Shown in pieces: positions 34,526 through 45,673 of a DNA stretch of 64,000 bases. A program made the position numbers and the translations under genes. The stretch is from assembly GCF_003576645.1 (NCBI RefSeq), contig NC_044918.1:28801991-28865990 (forward strand), written 5' to 3'. Source of the DNA: Ipomoea triloba (taxonomy: Eukaryota > Streptophyta > Magnoliopsida > Solanales > Convolvulaceae). Each line of letters starts with the position of its first letter. Position 1 is the stretch's first letter. The notes under the pieces are model-generated. The model saw only the letters and a list, made by a program, of their open reading frames with translations, made no database searches and had not been told where the DNA came from.

Positions 34526-35290
34526 AAATTAGATTACGGTTGTATAGTCAATGGTTCACATAATTGATTGACCAAATTAAATTAAAAATTAATTCAAAGT
34601 GGTACAATAATTTGAGTGTTAACTGGACCAGCGGACCACATTTGCTGTAGCCTCAAATTCATTCTTTTGTCCTAACAAGATAACAATTTATAATAATTTG
34701 GGAGAAGAAAAGATAACAAATTATTATTAACATAAGTTATTAGTCCACATTAATGGCACTTAATACCTTTTTTTACTCACCCTTTTATTGGGAGCCATTA
34801 TAGTCCTGAATATTGATTCCATTTTATCGATGCAAAATCACTCCGATTACGAATATGTTGCCTTAGATATAATTGGCAACATACAATTTCCTATTATATT
34901 GAGTGATATTTTTACACTAATCACATAATAAAATAATTGTACACATTCAATATTAGAATTTTTTATTATTCTATCTTTAATTTTATTATCTAAATATATA
35001 ATTTAAAATATTTATCCATGCATCGCACGGGTAATTGACCAATTATTTGTTTGAATTCAAGCAAGGATAACATTAGAAAACATAATTGATCCAACCATTT
35101 TCATCATTCTCACTATATAATATTGATATTATAATTTATATAATTATATATCGATCTAAATATTCTTAAAACATTATAACAAAATTCATTCCGTGCAACG
35201 CACGGGCGAAAATACTAGTTCTCGTAACACTTACTCCCAGTTTTCTTGGCACTAAAACTATCCATTCACACTCATCACTGTATTAAGATA

Positions 35291-35616
35291 TCAGGGTGTG
35301 CTTGGTTGACAAGTTTAGTTCGTTATTAGGAATGGATATCAAAGTCATTATTACTGTTTGGTTGACAGATTTTTAGAACACTACTATAGATTTTGATTAC
35401 CATTAATTGCAAAACCCATTCCCTATCAAAATAAGAGTTTTATTTCCCTTCTTCCTCCGCTTCCCCAACTATTAATAATCATTCTCATTCCATCGTACTA
35501 CCAAACATGCAAAATATATACTTTCACCAAAAGTCATTACCATTACCAAGTATTTGATACCCATTTTGATTTCGATTCCGATTTCGATTCTCATGTGCGA
35601 AACAAACACACCCTCA
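35291..35616. mobile_element. Tourist-like MITE
   Basis: Inverted ends 'gggtgtgcttggttgac' and '...aacaaacacaccc', flanked on both sides by TCA. Non-coding, about 325 bp. Confidence 0.5.
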
Positions 35617-35656
35617 ATCTTATTACCGGCACAGACTTAGCTCACTGGTTCACTAA

Positions 35657-36181
35657 AGGTCCGTTTGGAAAGTAGGAAAATGACTTCTGGAAAATGTTTT
35701 CTGGAAAATGAGTCTTTTCTGAAAAATAGTTTCATTTCCAGTGTTTGGATGTATTATGGAAAACTGTCTTGTTTGGTTCATTTTCTGAAAAATTGATAGA
35801 ATTGTATAATTAAACATTGTAATTGTTTTATTTAAAATATAAAAAATTATAATAGTTATTAAAATAATAGTATTTAATAAAAAATAGAATTTATTAAAAA
35901 AAATGTAGCAAAGGTTTCCGGCGGTTTCCCCACCTCCTTGGTCCATGGTCATGGGTGATATGGCATGGTTTTGGTCAAAAACATGCGAAACAGCTATTCT
36001 GGCGATTCCGTAAAATGACTTACGGAAAAAAATTCCGTAAGTCATTTTTCAGAAAAATGAACTGATTTTCCTTGGTCAACGGAAAACATTTTCCGTTGAC
36101 CACATTTTCCGGACGTTGCCAAACACAGAAAACTCGGAAAACATTTTCCGGAAGTCATTTTACGGGTTACCAAACACACCC
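35657..36181. mobile_element. Tourist/PIF-Harbinger-like MITE, 525 bp
   Basis: The left end 'aggtccgtttggaaag' and the inverse of the right end 'gggtgtgtttggtaac' match, extending into 'aaaatgacttc.ggaaaatg' on both sides (about 40 bp). The flanks are TAA (35654-35656 and 36182-36184), the 3-bp target duplication of PIF/Harbinger elements. The open frame inside has no protein features. Confidence 0.7.
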
Positions 36182-36231
36182 TAAGTAGTATTTGGAAGAA
36201 GAAATCAAGGCTCAAAACTCGATAGCAGCAG

Positions 36232-36294
36232 TGTGGGGCCCTATCTGCTAAGTCACTTTGTTACCGTGTTATCTGCTAAGTCACTTTGTTACCG
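36232..36294. repeat. 28-bp tandem duplication
   Basis: 'tatctgctaagtcactttg' plus 'ttaccgtg' occurs twice head to tail. Confidence 0.85.
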
Positions 36295-37120
36295 TGATTT
36301 ATATCTTTTCACATGCTCTGTTGGGTTAGGGAGTGGGAGGGCCTTGAGTATAAACATATATAAGAACTAAAATTTGTTTAGAATAGATAAAAAGTTTATT
36401 CAGTCCATGAATTGAAAAGTTTGGGACTAAAGGGTTAGATTTCAACAATGTATATTTAAGGGGGAAAAATCTAGATACAAAAATCCTTATTTAATTAATT
36501 GTGTAAAATTGTTTAATATTCTAAATTGAACATCATCAACTTTAAAAGACTCTTTAAAATTCTGGATCGGATACCATCAAACTTTTAAAATCTTTAAAAA
36601 TTTGTAAAAGTTCATAAAATTCTTGATTGAATGCATCCCCCTTAGTATACATGATGTTTTTAGAGTTCATGGTCGGGAAGCTTGAGCTAAATCGGGACGT
36701 ACTAAGAGCGAGGGCACTACTTGGTCAAAAAGTCCCTTCTCTTTTGGAGCGAACTTGATTTTAGAGTATTGAACTTCAAAATACAAGTCGAGATTCTGTC
36801 GATAGGGGTAGTGGCGCCCATCCACTAGTTGGTTAGGTCAATCACCATGCATGTTTAAGTTGAGATGACTCACGAGTAATGGGATATAATATAATTGAAG
36901 ATCAGAGACACCTTACGCATTACCCACTTGTTTAGGTAGGGTCGAATTCATGATTAGAAGGTTGGGAAGAGTGTTATGATGGTCAAATACAATCAGAAAT
37001 AAACTATGTACGCTCCGTATATCCCATCAACCTTAATTCACAATAATTGCCAAATATTGACAACAATTCCCAAATGTTCACAATAATTCCTAAAATTTAT
37101 AATAATTAATAATATATACT
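36295..37120. other. Unassigned intergenic sequence
   Basis: 36640-36980 is less AT-rich than its surroundings but no frame resembles a protein. No repeat ends were found. Confidence 0.3.
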
Positions 37121-37128
37121 TCACAAAC

Positions 37129-37447
37129 ATCAATATTAATATTAATTCGAATTGTTATTCTGAAGATTCATCTTTAGAAATTCTAAAAATTATTTAATAC
37201 AATCTTAATATTCTTCACTCATACGTCTAAGATGCATTCATCCAACTTTTCTTCATCACAAGTCAATTTAAAATTCACAAAAAGTTACTATTAATTCTAA
37301 TATACTTATAACCTTAATTGACTTGTGATGAAGAAAAGTTAGATGAATGCATCTTAGATGAGTGATGAATATTAAGATGGTGTTAAATAATTTTTAGAAT
37401 TTGTAAAGATGGATCTTCGGAATAACAATCCGAATTAATATGAATAT
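37129..37447. repeat. Long inverted repeat, about 130-bp arms and 50-bp loop
   Basis: The left arm (37129-37268, 'ttcgaattgttattctgaag' ... 'atccaacttttcttcatcac') is the near-perfect inverse of the right arm (37318-37447, 'gtgatgaagaaaagttagat' ... 'ggaataacaatccgaatt'). It would fold into one long stem if transcribed. Confidence 0.85.
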
Positions 37448-37461
37448 GTTGTAAGCACAGC

Positions 37462-37765
37462 CTTTAGAGTTAGGGTTAGGGTTAGGGTTTTAGAGTTTTA
37501 GAATTCAGGGGTTAGGGTTTAAGGATTTACGATTTAGGGGTTTAAGGTTTTAGGGTTAGGCATTTAGGGGTTTAGGGTTAGAGCAAAAAGGGTTTTAAGG
37601 TTTAGGGTTTTACGATTTTAAGGTTAGGGTTTAGGGTTTAGGGGTTTAGAGCAAAAAGGATTTTAGAGGGATCTTAGGGGTAGTAGGGTTTAGTGTTTTA
37701 GGGGCTAGGCATTTAGGGTTTAGGGGTTTAGGATTTAAGGTTTTAACAGGGTTTTAAGGGTTACG
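37462..37765 (+). repeat. Degenerate telomere-like (TTAGGG/TTTAGGG) tract
   Basis: About 300 bp built almost entirely of TTAGGG, TTTAGGG, TTTAGGGG and one- or two-base variants, for example three perfect TTAGGG units at about 37470-37488. Flanked by unique sequence on both sides, so it is interstitial. Confidence 0.8.
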
Positions 37766-38250
37766 GGCTCGCCCTAGACCTCGAGCCCACACGATAAATA
37801 CTATAAGCTAAATTTAGATAATAGTGTCAAAACCATTCGTTAATATAAACAACCACTTTAACATACCGTTGGGCAAATTAGAATCAAAGATGCTTCGAAA
37901 CAATCCATTAATAGTACACTACTGGTGTAGTATATACGGACAATATTAACTACGCGATACGGTGCTAGGGTCAGATCCGGTTACAATCCGTTTACCTAGT
38001 CGGCTTGTTAGTTTAAGTTAGAGAGCTCGAAATACGTGCCAGAGGGTAATAGGTTCCTAACGAAGGTGCAAGAGGAAGGGTCCAGGCCATAACTCGAACG
38101 AAGGCCACGATTCGCGTGGATCAAGTGCGATATGGGTGCATTGCTAGAGTGTCAACAATGGTTTCAGTTTATACTCCAACCTTTAGCTTGGTAACCTCTG
38201 ATCAATTGTCCCGTGAACTGGGCTTAAAATTGTAAATCAACAAGCAAACC
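37766..38250. other. Unassigned moderately GC-rich sequence
   Basis: Contrasts in composition with the AT-rich surroundings and directly follows the telomere-like tract. All frames are broken by stops. No family was recognised. Confidence 0.3.
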
Positions 38251-38415
38251 AGTAAAAGGAATTAATCTCCATACATAAGAATGATTAGACATCTCTGTAT
38301 TTACTACATCATATACAAATACATAGAATCATTTTCTAACTTAAATCCTTACAACATTTATTCTAACTTATTACGTTAGCTGATAAAATGGTTGCATATA
38401 AAATAACCAATAAAT

Positions 38416-38416
38416 A

Positions 38417-38449
<33 letters not shown>

Positions 38450-38550
38450 GTAAACTTTAATATAATTTGTATTTTATAATAATAATAGTCAACATCATAA
38501 ATTATTTTTAATTATGAATATATAAATTTTAAAATATTTTGATTTTGAAG

Positions 38551-38596
<46 letters not shown>

Positions 38597-38600
38597 GCTA
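38416..38600. repeat. Two (TTA)n microsatellites
   Basis: Runs at 38418-38448 and 38553-38596, about 100 bp apart, in the same orientation. Confidence 0.9.
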
Positions 38601-38929
38601 CAAAAAAACGAATTGTGCCAAATTTTCACCCCAGTCGTGTATTGTATTGTGTATTCTTTTTTTGAGTACTATTGACTATATTACAATGTAGTATATGTCC
38701 ACAGCTATGTCGTTGGACCATCATGAATTTATAGCAATTATACATTTTGAATTAGTATATAATTATAATAACAATATGTCAATTAGTATTGAATTGATTT
38801 TTAATCCAATTGTGTGATTTATAAATTAATTTAATTTATTTTATTTTATTTTTTAATATGGATATAAGAATTGGGCGGTAATTATTTTAACCAAAAATAA
38901 AAAAAAATTTAGGCGGTATTTTTTTTATT

Positions 38930-40850
38930 TGGGTTGGCGCCTCTCGCTCACAAGAAAAAGGAGAATAGAACTAGACATATCAATACACCTCCAGTAGACA
39001 ACACAATTAACACAAACCCACCCTAGATCTGAAAATTTGAAATCAAAATCTGTTGTCTTCTTCGCCTCAACCAGGGCAAGACGCAGCAGCGAGCAGCCCT
39101 CCACGATCACCAACTCTCGTATCTCGCCTCTTCTTCCCATTCTTCCGTTCGTTGCCGTCGACCGCGAACCAGAAGCCGTCGCCGCCGACCGCGAACCAGA
39201 AGCCATTGCTGCCATCGCCGTCCACCGTGAACCGTCGGAAGTGTTGCCAGTCCCCGGAAGGATTTGCCGTGCCGCCAGAGTAGGTTCCGCCGACTGCTAT
39301 TCCTGCTCCAATTCTGATTTCAGGTATCCATATAGTTACATGCAATGTCTTTTGTTTTGATTTTTTGGGGCTAGGGTTAGAGCGTGCGAGGGTTAAGCTG
39401 CTTTGATTAGTTGGCGTTGAATTTGTTGAATCTAAAATGTTAATCCTTGTACTGTAAGAGTCAGTTGTGTGCTTTTAATTGTTCTAGTTTTAGCTAAATT
39501 ATCAAACACATATATTAATGGTTCTATCAGTTACTGCTTTGCAAAGTGAATGGAGATTGCTGACCAGTGAATTAATTGATTGAAACTAAGTCAAAAGTAG
39601 TGTGCAAAATTTTGTTAATAGTGCTCTAAAAGATGAAAATGTTCAGTGAAGTCATGCAAATCAAGTGTTTAAATGGAAGTGTGAGAACAGAGATAGGTAT
39701 TATATCTGCTTGCTCTATCATTTGCTCACCTATAGACAACATATTTTATATATCAGGCATTGTGCAGCTTCACTACTAGTTTATTGAGCAGTCATGGGTG
39801 ATCAACTCGATGCTTCTTGAGCAGTGCTGTTATTTGGCATCATTGAGGTCTAACTTGTGGCAATGAATCCCCAATCTTCTGAAGTACCAAATCAATCACA
39901 TATATAGTAGATGCAGTGTTTGTTTCCATTATTTCATCCTTGATGTAGTACTGCATTTAAATAATCTAAAATGAACATTGAATTTGTTGAATCTAAAATG
40001 CTAATCCTTGTGGTGGCAGTGTAAGTGTCTTTAAAAGCTTCAATTCTACAATTTAGATTATAAATAAGGGCTTTTGAGTGTGAAAGGTTCCTGCTTTAAT
40101 ACAAATCATTTCATTTCATCTTATTTTGAAGAATGTAATGTCATTTACTGACTGCTCTACCTCTGTTGCTCTAGTTGATCTTTGCTAGTATCAAGTTAGG
40201 AGTTACTTTGAAGAGTTTGCTGTATCTGGTGTCAAACAATTTGATGGATTATTTCCTTCTCAGTTTTGTTACCAAATTATTTCCTTCTCAGTTTGCTATA
40301 TCTGGTGTCAAACATACTTGTACTACCTAATTAATTAGTCTTGATTTTATGCCTGTACAGTTTAGCAGACTAGCAGAGGGCACTGGGCAGAGGCGCAATA
40401 TGAAGTGGAAGTCAAAATTGGGGTATGTTTCTCTGCTAGGAGTCATCTTGTGTTGGTCTCATTTGTTCTAGTATCTTTTTTATTTATTTGTGGAAGGCTT
40501 ATGTGTGTGTTTTGTTTCATATAAAGGCTGTATGCTAAGTAATGAATTGTTGGTTGTGTAATGTGTATTATTATGATGAAGGAAAACCAGAATGCATGCT
40601 ATCACAGGGAGGTAAGGCTGTTTTAATAAAATCTATTTTATTGCATGTGTTTTCTGCTATTACAATCAAGAGTTGCTACCTTTATTTTGACTCTACTATT
40701 TGAAACTTATTATTTTTTGTGATTGTTTGCAGATTGAGTTCACACTTCCTCCTATGGTCCAATGTTGGTGGCAGTATGCAGATAATAGTTTGCAGAGATG
40801 TAATAGTTTGGAGATTAAATAAGAAGTTAAATTCTAGAATGTTTTAAATT
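38930..40850 (+). ncRNA. Possible spliced transcript of unknown function
   Basis: A CT-rich leader and GC-rich stretch (39040-39300, many CCGTCG/CCGCCG) ends in a good donor, TTTCAG|GTATCC (about 39324). Further downstream, at about 40360-40420, 40600-40612 and from 40733, are short segments bounded by AG and GT(A/R) signals. The overlapping frames in the first part code low-complexity Arg/Ser/Pro/Ala sequence without a domain. It looks like a host transcription unit, or one carried by the CACTA-like element that follows. No protein could be reconstructed. Confidence 0.3.
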
Positions 40851-40929
40851 TTCAATTGTATATTCATGAAATGTATATATGTTTTTCAACAATTATTTTA
40901 CTAACTTGCAACAAAAAAAAAAATAAAAA

Positions 40930-41283
40930 AAAAATATATATATATATATAATATTCATTTCACTACAGAGATCCTCTGTAGTGAAATGATTTTTTTAATT
41001 TGTTGCCTCCAGTTTTCCGACCACCGTGGTGGTCGGAAAGTTCGACCCCGAAGGTCGGAAAATCCGGACAAGCCTGGTTGTTCTGTTGGTCGTTTTATTT
41101 CCGACGTTTGGAGAAAGTGGTCGAAATTTGCGACCACTTCCTCCCGTGGTCGGAATTTGTGACGAAGGTTTTTCCAGCCACCCAAATTGGTCGGAAAAGT
41201 GGTCGGAACAGGCATTTTCGACCTATTTAAGGCCATTTCTGACCACTTTTAGGTGGTCGGAAATCTGATGATTTCCAGCAGTG
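40930..41283 (-). mobile_element. CACTA-like element end with subterminal repeats
   Basis: On the minus strand 41283 begins CACTGCTGGAAATC followed by many TTCCGACCAC / GTGGTCGGAA repeats in both orientations. This is the subterminal array typical of plant CACTA (En/Spm) elements, with CACTG for CACTA. On the left a CACTACAGAG...CTCTGTAGTG palindrome (40962-40988) may be the other end of a very short derivative. Confidence 0.55.
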
Positions 41284-42610
41284 GTAGTGACTATTTTGTG
41301 TCTTTAGGGTGTGTTTGAAAATTCAAAAAATCATTTTTCGGTTTAAGGTGTTTGGAAATAAGGAAAATTAAAAATCAATAGAAAATAATAAGTTGGTTAA
41401 TGAAAAATAGCTAATATTTTTAAAAAAATGACTTCCCATTTTTTTGGGAAGTCATTTTCTGTTTACCGCAATGGAGCAACTAATCACCCTCGCCGTCACC
41501 ACCACCCCCCCCTCCCACTCACCACCACTACCCCACCACCCCTACCAACTTCTTCCAAATTTCTTATATCGTATTTATGTGTGTGTATTATGAACATGAA
41601 TCTGTACATTATGAAGTCAAATTCTATGTATTGGACTAGGGTCTTAATACAGTGCACTGTGGACCTTGGTCCACGATATAAATTGTCATCTCACAAGGGT
41701 AAAGAAAAGGCTGTTGCGGAGTTGGGAGGCGGAGATGTAGCGTCTGGTGAGGCGAATGGCGAAAGAAGAGTGATTTGTTACATAAAGGACCCTGTCCCAT
41801 TTATGTGTGATTGATGTGCTTCCATATGTATTTTATAGTGTGCAAGTTTGGCACAAAGTAAAGTTTTTATGAAATTTGAGAATTTATGATTTTTGAAAAG
41901 TATACTATGGTAAATAAAGGATTAAATCCTATTATTTATGAAAATGGAAAAAAATGTGGATATTATGGAATTTTACGTGGAGTTAAATAATTATTTATGT
42001 GAGTGAATTGGTATTTGATTCCTATTATTTATGAAAATGATAAGTTGTGAAAGTATAGTATTTTATGAGGAATTAAATGATGATTATTTGATTATTATTT
42101 ATTATGAAATGTTATATGAAATTAGAATCCATGATAAATTGATTGAATTGAGAATGAGTATATTCTAATTGATTAAAAATGATTATGTGGATGAGTATAA
42201 CATATTCTATGGGGTTAATATGGAATTATGTGCTCCAAGATGCTATGTGCTATATGCAAATGTTTTACGGGGTGGAGTAAGTCTTACCAGCCGTCGCGCT
42301 GACATTGTTTTCCCCTCTTTAGTTAATTTTGCAGGTGACGAATTACATAGCATTGGCATGAGAGTGATCCGCGCTAAATTTTTAAGCTTGTAATTATATC
42401 CATTAGAATTCACCGTTGTATTAATTAGAAAGTTGTGATAGTTATTAGTTGGTTTTAGCCTGTGCGTTTGAGTATAAGTGAGATACTCAAGCGTGGCATA
42501 ACGCCCCTTTTTCCTTCTTGTTGTTTAAAGCTTCCGCTGTTGTATAGTTGAATTGTAAATAAATAAAAAAAATTAGCCGTATTTTCTTGTGGAAAAAGTG
42601 GGGTGTTACA
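41284..42610 (+). repeat. LTR-type block, inverted copy of 23903-26318
   Basis: Ends in GGGGTGTTACA at 42610, the natural end of the LTR, and next to it there is no primer binding site, so this resembles a solo LTR. 41284-41700 matches 25897-26318 and 41697-42610 matches 23903-24818, both inverted. The 1082 bp in between on the left are missing here, with CCCT shared at the break. It still carries about 65 bp of the LINE-derived sequence (41701-41765). The plus-strand 74-codon frame at 42169-42393 is conserved with the left copy. Confidence 0.75.
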
Positions 42611-42700
42611 GGAGGCATGTACATGCCGTGGGGGGGCCTTGGCCCCCCAACCCCCCAAGGCCTTGCCCCCCTCCACCCCACCCCACCCCAATTTTTTTAA
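42611..42700. other. G/C-homopolymer-rich palindromic block
   Basis: 'gggggggccttggccccccaa' followed by 'ccccccaaggcc' and repeated CCACCCC. Could form a strong hairpin just after the LTR end. No gene. Confidence 0.5.
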
Positions 42701-42786
42701 ATATTATATATAATATTAAATTTTAAAAAATATTATATAGAATATCAAAATTTTGTTTTCCCTTCAAAATATTTGGCCCTCCTCCC

Positions 42787-43426
42787 TAGGGATGGCAATT
42801 TCAATCCGCCCCGCAGATATCCACCCGAATTCACCCTACATGGGTCGGGTTTTGTTTTGTTTTGTTTGTTTTTTGTTTTTTTGTTTTTTTTTTTTTTGTG
42901 ATAGTGGGTGGTGGGTCTTAAAAATGTAAACCCGCGGTGGGTCGGGTTGGATTCAGGTTTTATGTACAAAACCCGCCTAGCACCCCACCCGACCCACCAT
43001 GTGTACATACATATATATAATAGTAAAATAAGTAGTACTAATATATAATTAATTACAAAAGTTTCAATAACTATGGGTAACTTTTTACTATTTTTATATC
43101 TAAACAACTAAATTTATTTTTAAAAATTAACAATTTAGTTATTATATTATAATATTTCTATTATTTTATGTTTTAGTATAATTAATGAATTTTGTTGTTT
43201 AATTATGTGTAAGTAATTTTGATATTATTTTTTGAAAAAATAATAAGTTGATAAGTGGTGGGTACCCTAGTGGGCACCCGCACCCGGTGGGGGTGGGGAT
43301 GGATTCTAAAAAAGTCCACCCGATGCGGGTTGGGGGTGGGGGTGGGGGTGGGTGGAGAAAATGAAAGGTGTGTCGGGTGATGGATGTAGTCCTCCCCGAT
43401 CCACACCCGACCCATTGTCATCCCTA
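42787..43426. mobile_element. hAT-like non-autonomous element, 640 bp
   Basis: Inverted ends TAGGGATGGCAAT and ATTGTCATCCCTA. Flanks ctcctccc (42779-42786) and ctcttccc (43427-43434) agree at 7 of 8 bases, an 8-bp target duplication as for hAT elements. The interior has GGGTCGGGT-type and GGGTGGGGG repeats and no coding capacity. Confidence 0.6.
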
Positions 43427-43434
43427 CTCTTCCC

Positions 43435-44520
43435 ATTTAAATTAATCTTAGAAGCTCAGCTATAAACTTCTTCATCTTCTTAATTGATCTAGTTCTCTCC
43501 TATTTTAAATTATGTCTTCTATATATTGTAGACTTACATTCAAACCCTATTTAACCTACTTAGTAGTTTCTTTCAATTAGAACCATACATATATACGCCT
43601 TATAGGCTATAACAAGATAATTTGTCAATATTAAAATCTATGTATATTTTTCAAGTTAATTTTTGTTTTGTTCTTTTTTTTTTTCTAACTACTTGTTTGG
43701 TTGATTTTTGTTTCATATTCTATTGTTTATTTTAAATAGTTGTTTTGTTTGGTTCTAAATAATGGATATCAAGGTGCATTTGTTTAGTTAATTATGCAGA
43801 TTTGTGGTTATGTGGTAAATTTTGTGTTTTCGTAATAATGTAAAAAAAACTTTAGTATTTATATTTGAGAAAGCTAAGCATTATGTTTTCAAGAAATAAT
43901 CAATAGCCTTTTAAAACATGCATGAATATTTTCATTCTTTCAACCGTGCAAAGCAATGTACATTGAAAATCATATTGCAAATTAAAATAATTTAATATAG
44001 ATTATATTTAATTATAAATGATTTATTCTAAACTTTAGTATATTTGTAATGTAATGATTATTTTGAAATATGTTAAATGGACATCAATCTATTTGATTTA
44101 GTACTTCAACCGTCGTTGACTCCCCCCACTATATAATCCTGGCTCCGCCCTTGTTTATATGACGTACGGAAAAAATATACAAGCCACTTTAGATTAATGA
44201 TTTGAACGTCCACAGATGAACTGCGATGATTTCGGCTTTGATTTAGCAGATATGCAAGTATAATGATTTTTTTTTTTTTTTTAATTTAGTGATTTAACAT
44301 TGATGCTTTTTCGGCGAAAAGGCAGTCTTAGGTATATATTTATGTCGAATCTTGCCCTCATAGTGACAGACATTGTACATGCAAGTTACCTGTGCTCGCA
44401 AGTTGCAACGAACAACCATCTGCCTCTTCACAACTTCCAAAGGGCATTTACCATCCTCTGCATATTTTGAAGGGTTTGGATAAATTTGTACGTGCTGTGC
44501 TGTCTTAATATGCACTGAAT
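43435..44520. other. AT-rich spacer, no gene seen
   Basis: No frame with recognisable similarity. 44100-44160 has 'cccccactatataatcctggctccgcc', common at ends of LINE or other repeat copies. Confidence 0.35.
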
Positions 44521-44525
44521 GGTAA

Positions 44526-44706
44526 GGCCATCCTCATTTGAAATTTTTTCACAAATTTTTAGGTTAAAAATATGAACTTGAAAGAGAGAGTGAGGAGGGA
44601 GAATGGACAAGTCTCTGCAAATTTGAGAATTTTCAGACAATGTGAGGCCCACCTTTGGGTGAGATCGACGCAACTCTCGCGCCCGCCTGGGCGGGCAAAT
44701 CTAAAC

Positions 44707-44754
<48 letters not shown>

Positions 44755-44900
44755 TATATATATATATATATTTCAGATTTTCTTTTTGTTTTTTCTTTTT
44801 TTTTCTTTTCTTTTCGTTTTTTCTTCCTCCATCCCTATTTTTTCTTTTCTAATCACAAATGCAAAATCTCTTCAAAAACCTCACACTATTGCGGATGGCC
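44526..44900. mobile_element. Tourist-like MITE, 375 bp
   Basis: Inverted ends GGCCATCCTCA and ...GCGGATGGCC with TAA on both flanks (44523-44525, 44901-44903). Contains the palindrome GCCCGCCTGGGCGGGC (44681-44696), a (TA)n run (44708-44772) and a CT-rich run. Confidence 0.65.
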
Positions 44901-44969
44901 TAAATGATTACAGCATTTTTGGGTAGTTTTTTGCAGACTAAAAAATTTGGGAGGTGATTTCTGAAATGA

Positions 44970-44971
44970 GT

Positions 44972-45009
<38 letters not shown>
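44970..45009. repeat. Poly-T run of about 35 bases
   Basis: Uninterrupted T homopolymer. Confidence 0.9.
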
Positions 45010-45010
<1 letters not shown>

Positions 45011-45117
45011 GGTTTCTGGCTGGCCCCCATTAAATTGGAATAATTTAGGAAAACATACTCCAGGCGTGTGTTGCGTGCACCTGCTGCACGTGCCAACTAG
45101 GGTGCTAGGCGTAGTTA

Positions 45118-45225
45118 ATGGAGTGTCTTAATGATCAAACTTTGTACTTCAATAGGTTGAGAAAGTAGTTATGAACAGATACTATATTGTCACAGAGTTA
45201 GTAGTACTAAAAAAAAAAAAAACTT
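45118..45225 (+). mobile_element. SINE family 1, 3' part with poly-A
   Basis: 'actttgtacttcaataggttgagaaagtagttatgaacagatac' then '...agtagtact' and a poly-A run. It matches the 3' half of the copy at 58.55-58.73 kb. The tRNA-like head is missing. Confidence 0.6.
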
Positions 45226-45673
45226 CGTGAAAGAACTTTTCACTATGTCATACTTTTAAATTAAAATGTTATATTTAAGAGTTAAAAAGTTATTTATGAA
45301 AAAAAAATGTAATACGGAGTACTAAACATGAATAAATTAATTATTATTTGACAAAAACTTGTGTGATGTCAAAGATCCGACCTATTAATCAAAGATCAAA
45401 CCCGTTTTACGGATTAAGACACGTGAGACACTCTTATACAAGTGTTACTCTTATTATTTACGAAGGAAAAACATAACACTTATGAGAAAAAGTGCAATAT
45501 TAATAATCTCGATTATTACCTTTAAAGAAACGGTAATAATTATATGATGAAAACTGTTATACTTTCTAGAAAATATATACCGAGTAATAGTTTTAAATCA
45601 AAATATATTATTTAAAATTTGAAGAGTTATTTATAAAGAAAATTGTATGGAGTAATACTTATGAAAAATAATG

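Larger units (their letters stand above)
31998..35218 (+). mobile_element. Helitron, non-autonomous, about 3.2 kb
   Basis: The 5' end TCTATACTATATATAAAAGC (31998) follows an A. The 3' end has the hairpin CCGTGCAACGCACGG (35191-35205), nine bases, then CTAG (35215-35218) followed by T. These are the canonical plant Helitron termini with A^T insertion and no target duplication. A second similar hairpin (CATGCATCGCACGGG near 35016-35030) suggests a nested or alternative end. No RepHel protein is encoded. It carries a fragment resembling an Agenet-domain first exon. Confidence 0.8.

Noticed and set aside
35653..36045. 130-codon minus-strand frame
   Set aside because: Entirely within the Tourist-like MITE; no protein features.
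41428..41814. Plus-strand 128-codon frame, Pro/His/Thr-rich
   Set aside because: Runs through a C-rich MITE segment, the gene-free LTR border and LINE-derived DNA; low complexity and different in the inverted copy.
44572..44907. Frames with (Ile-Tyr)n products
   Set aside because: Translations of a TA microsatellite within a Tourist-like MITE. The same applies to 46196-46462.
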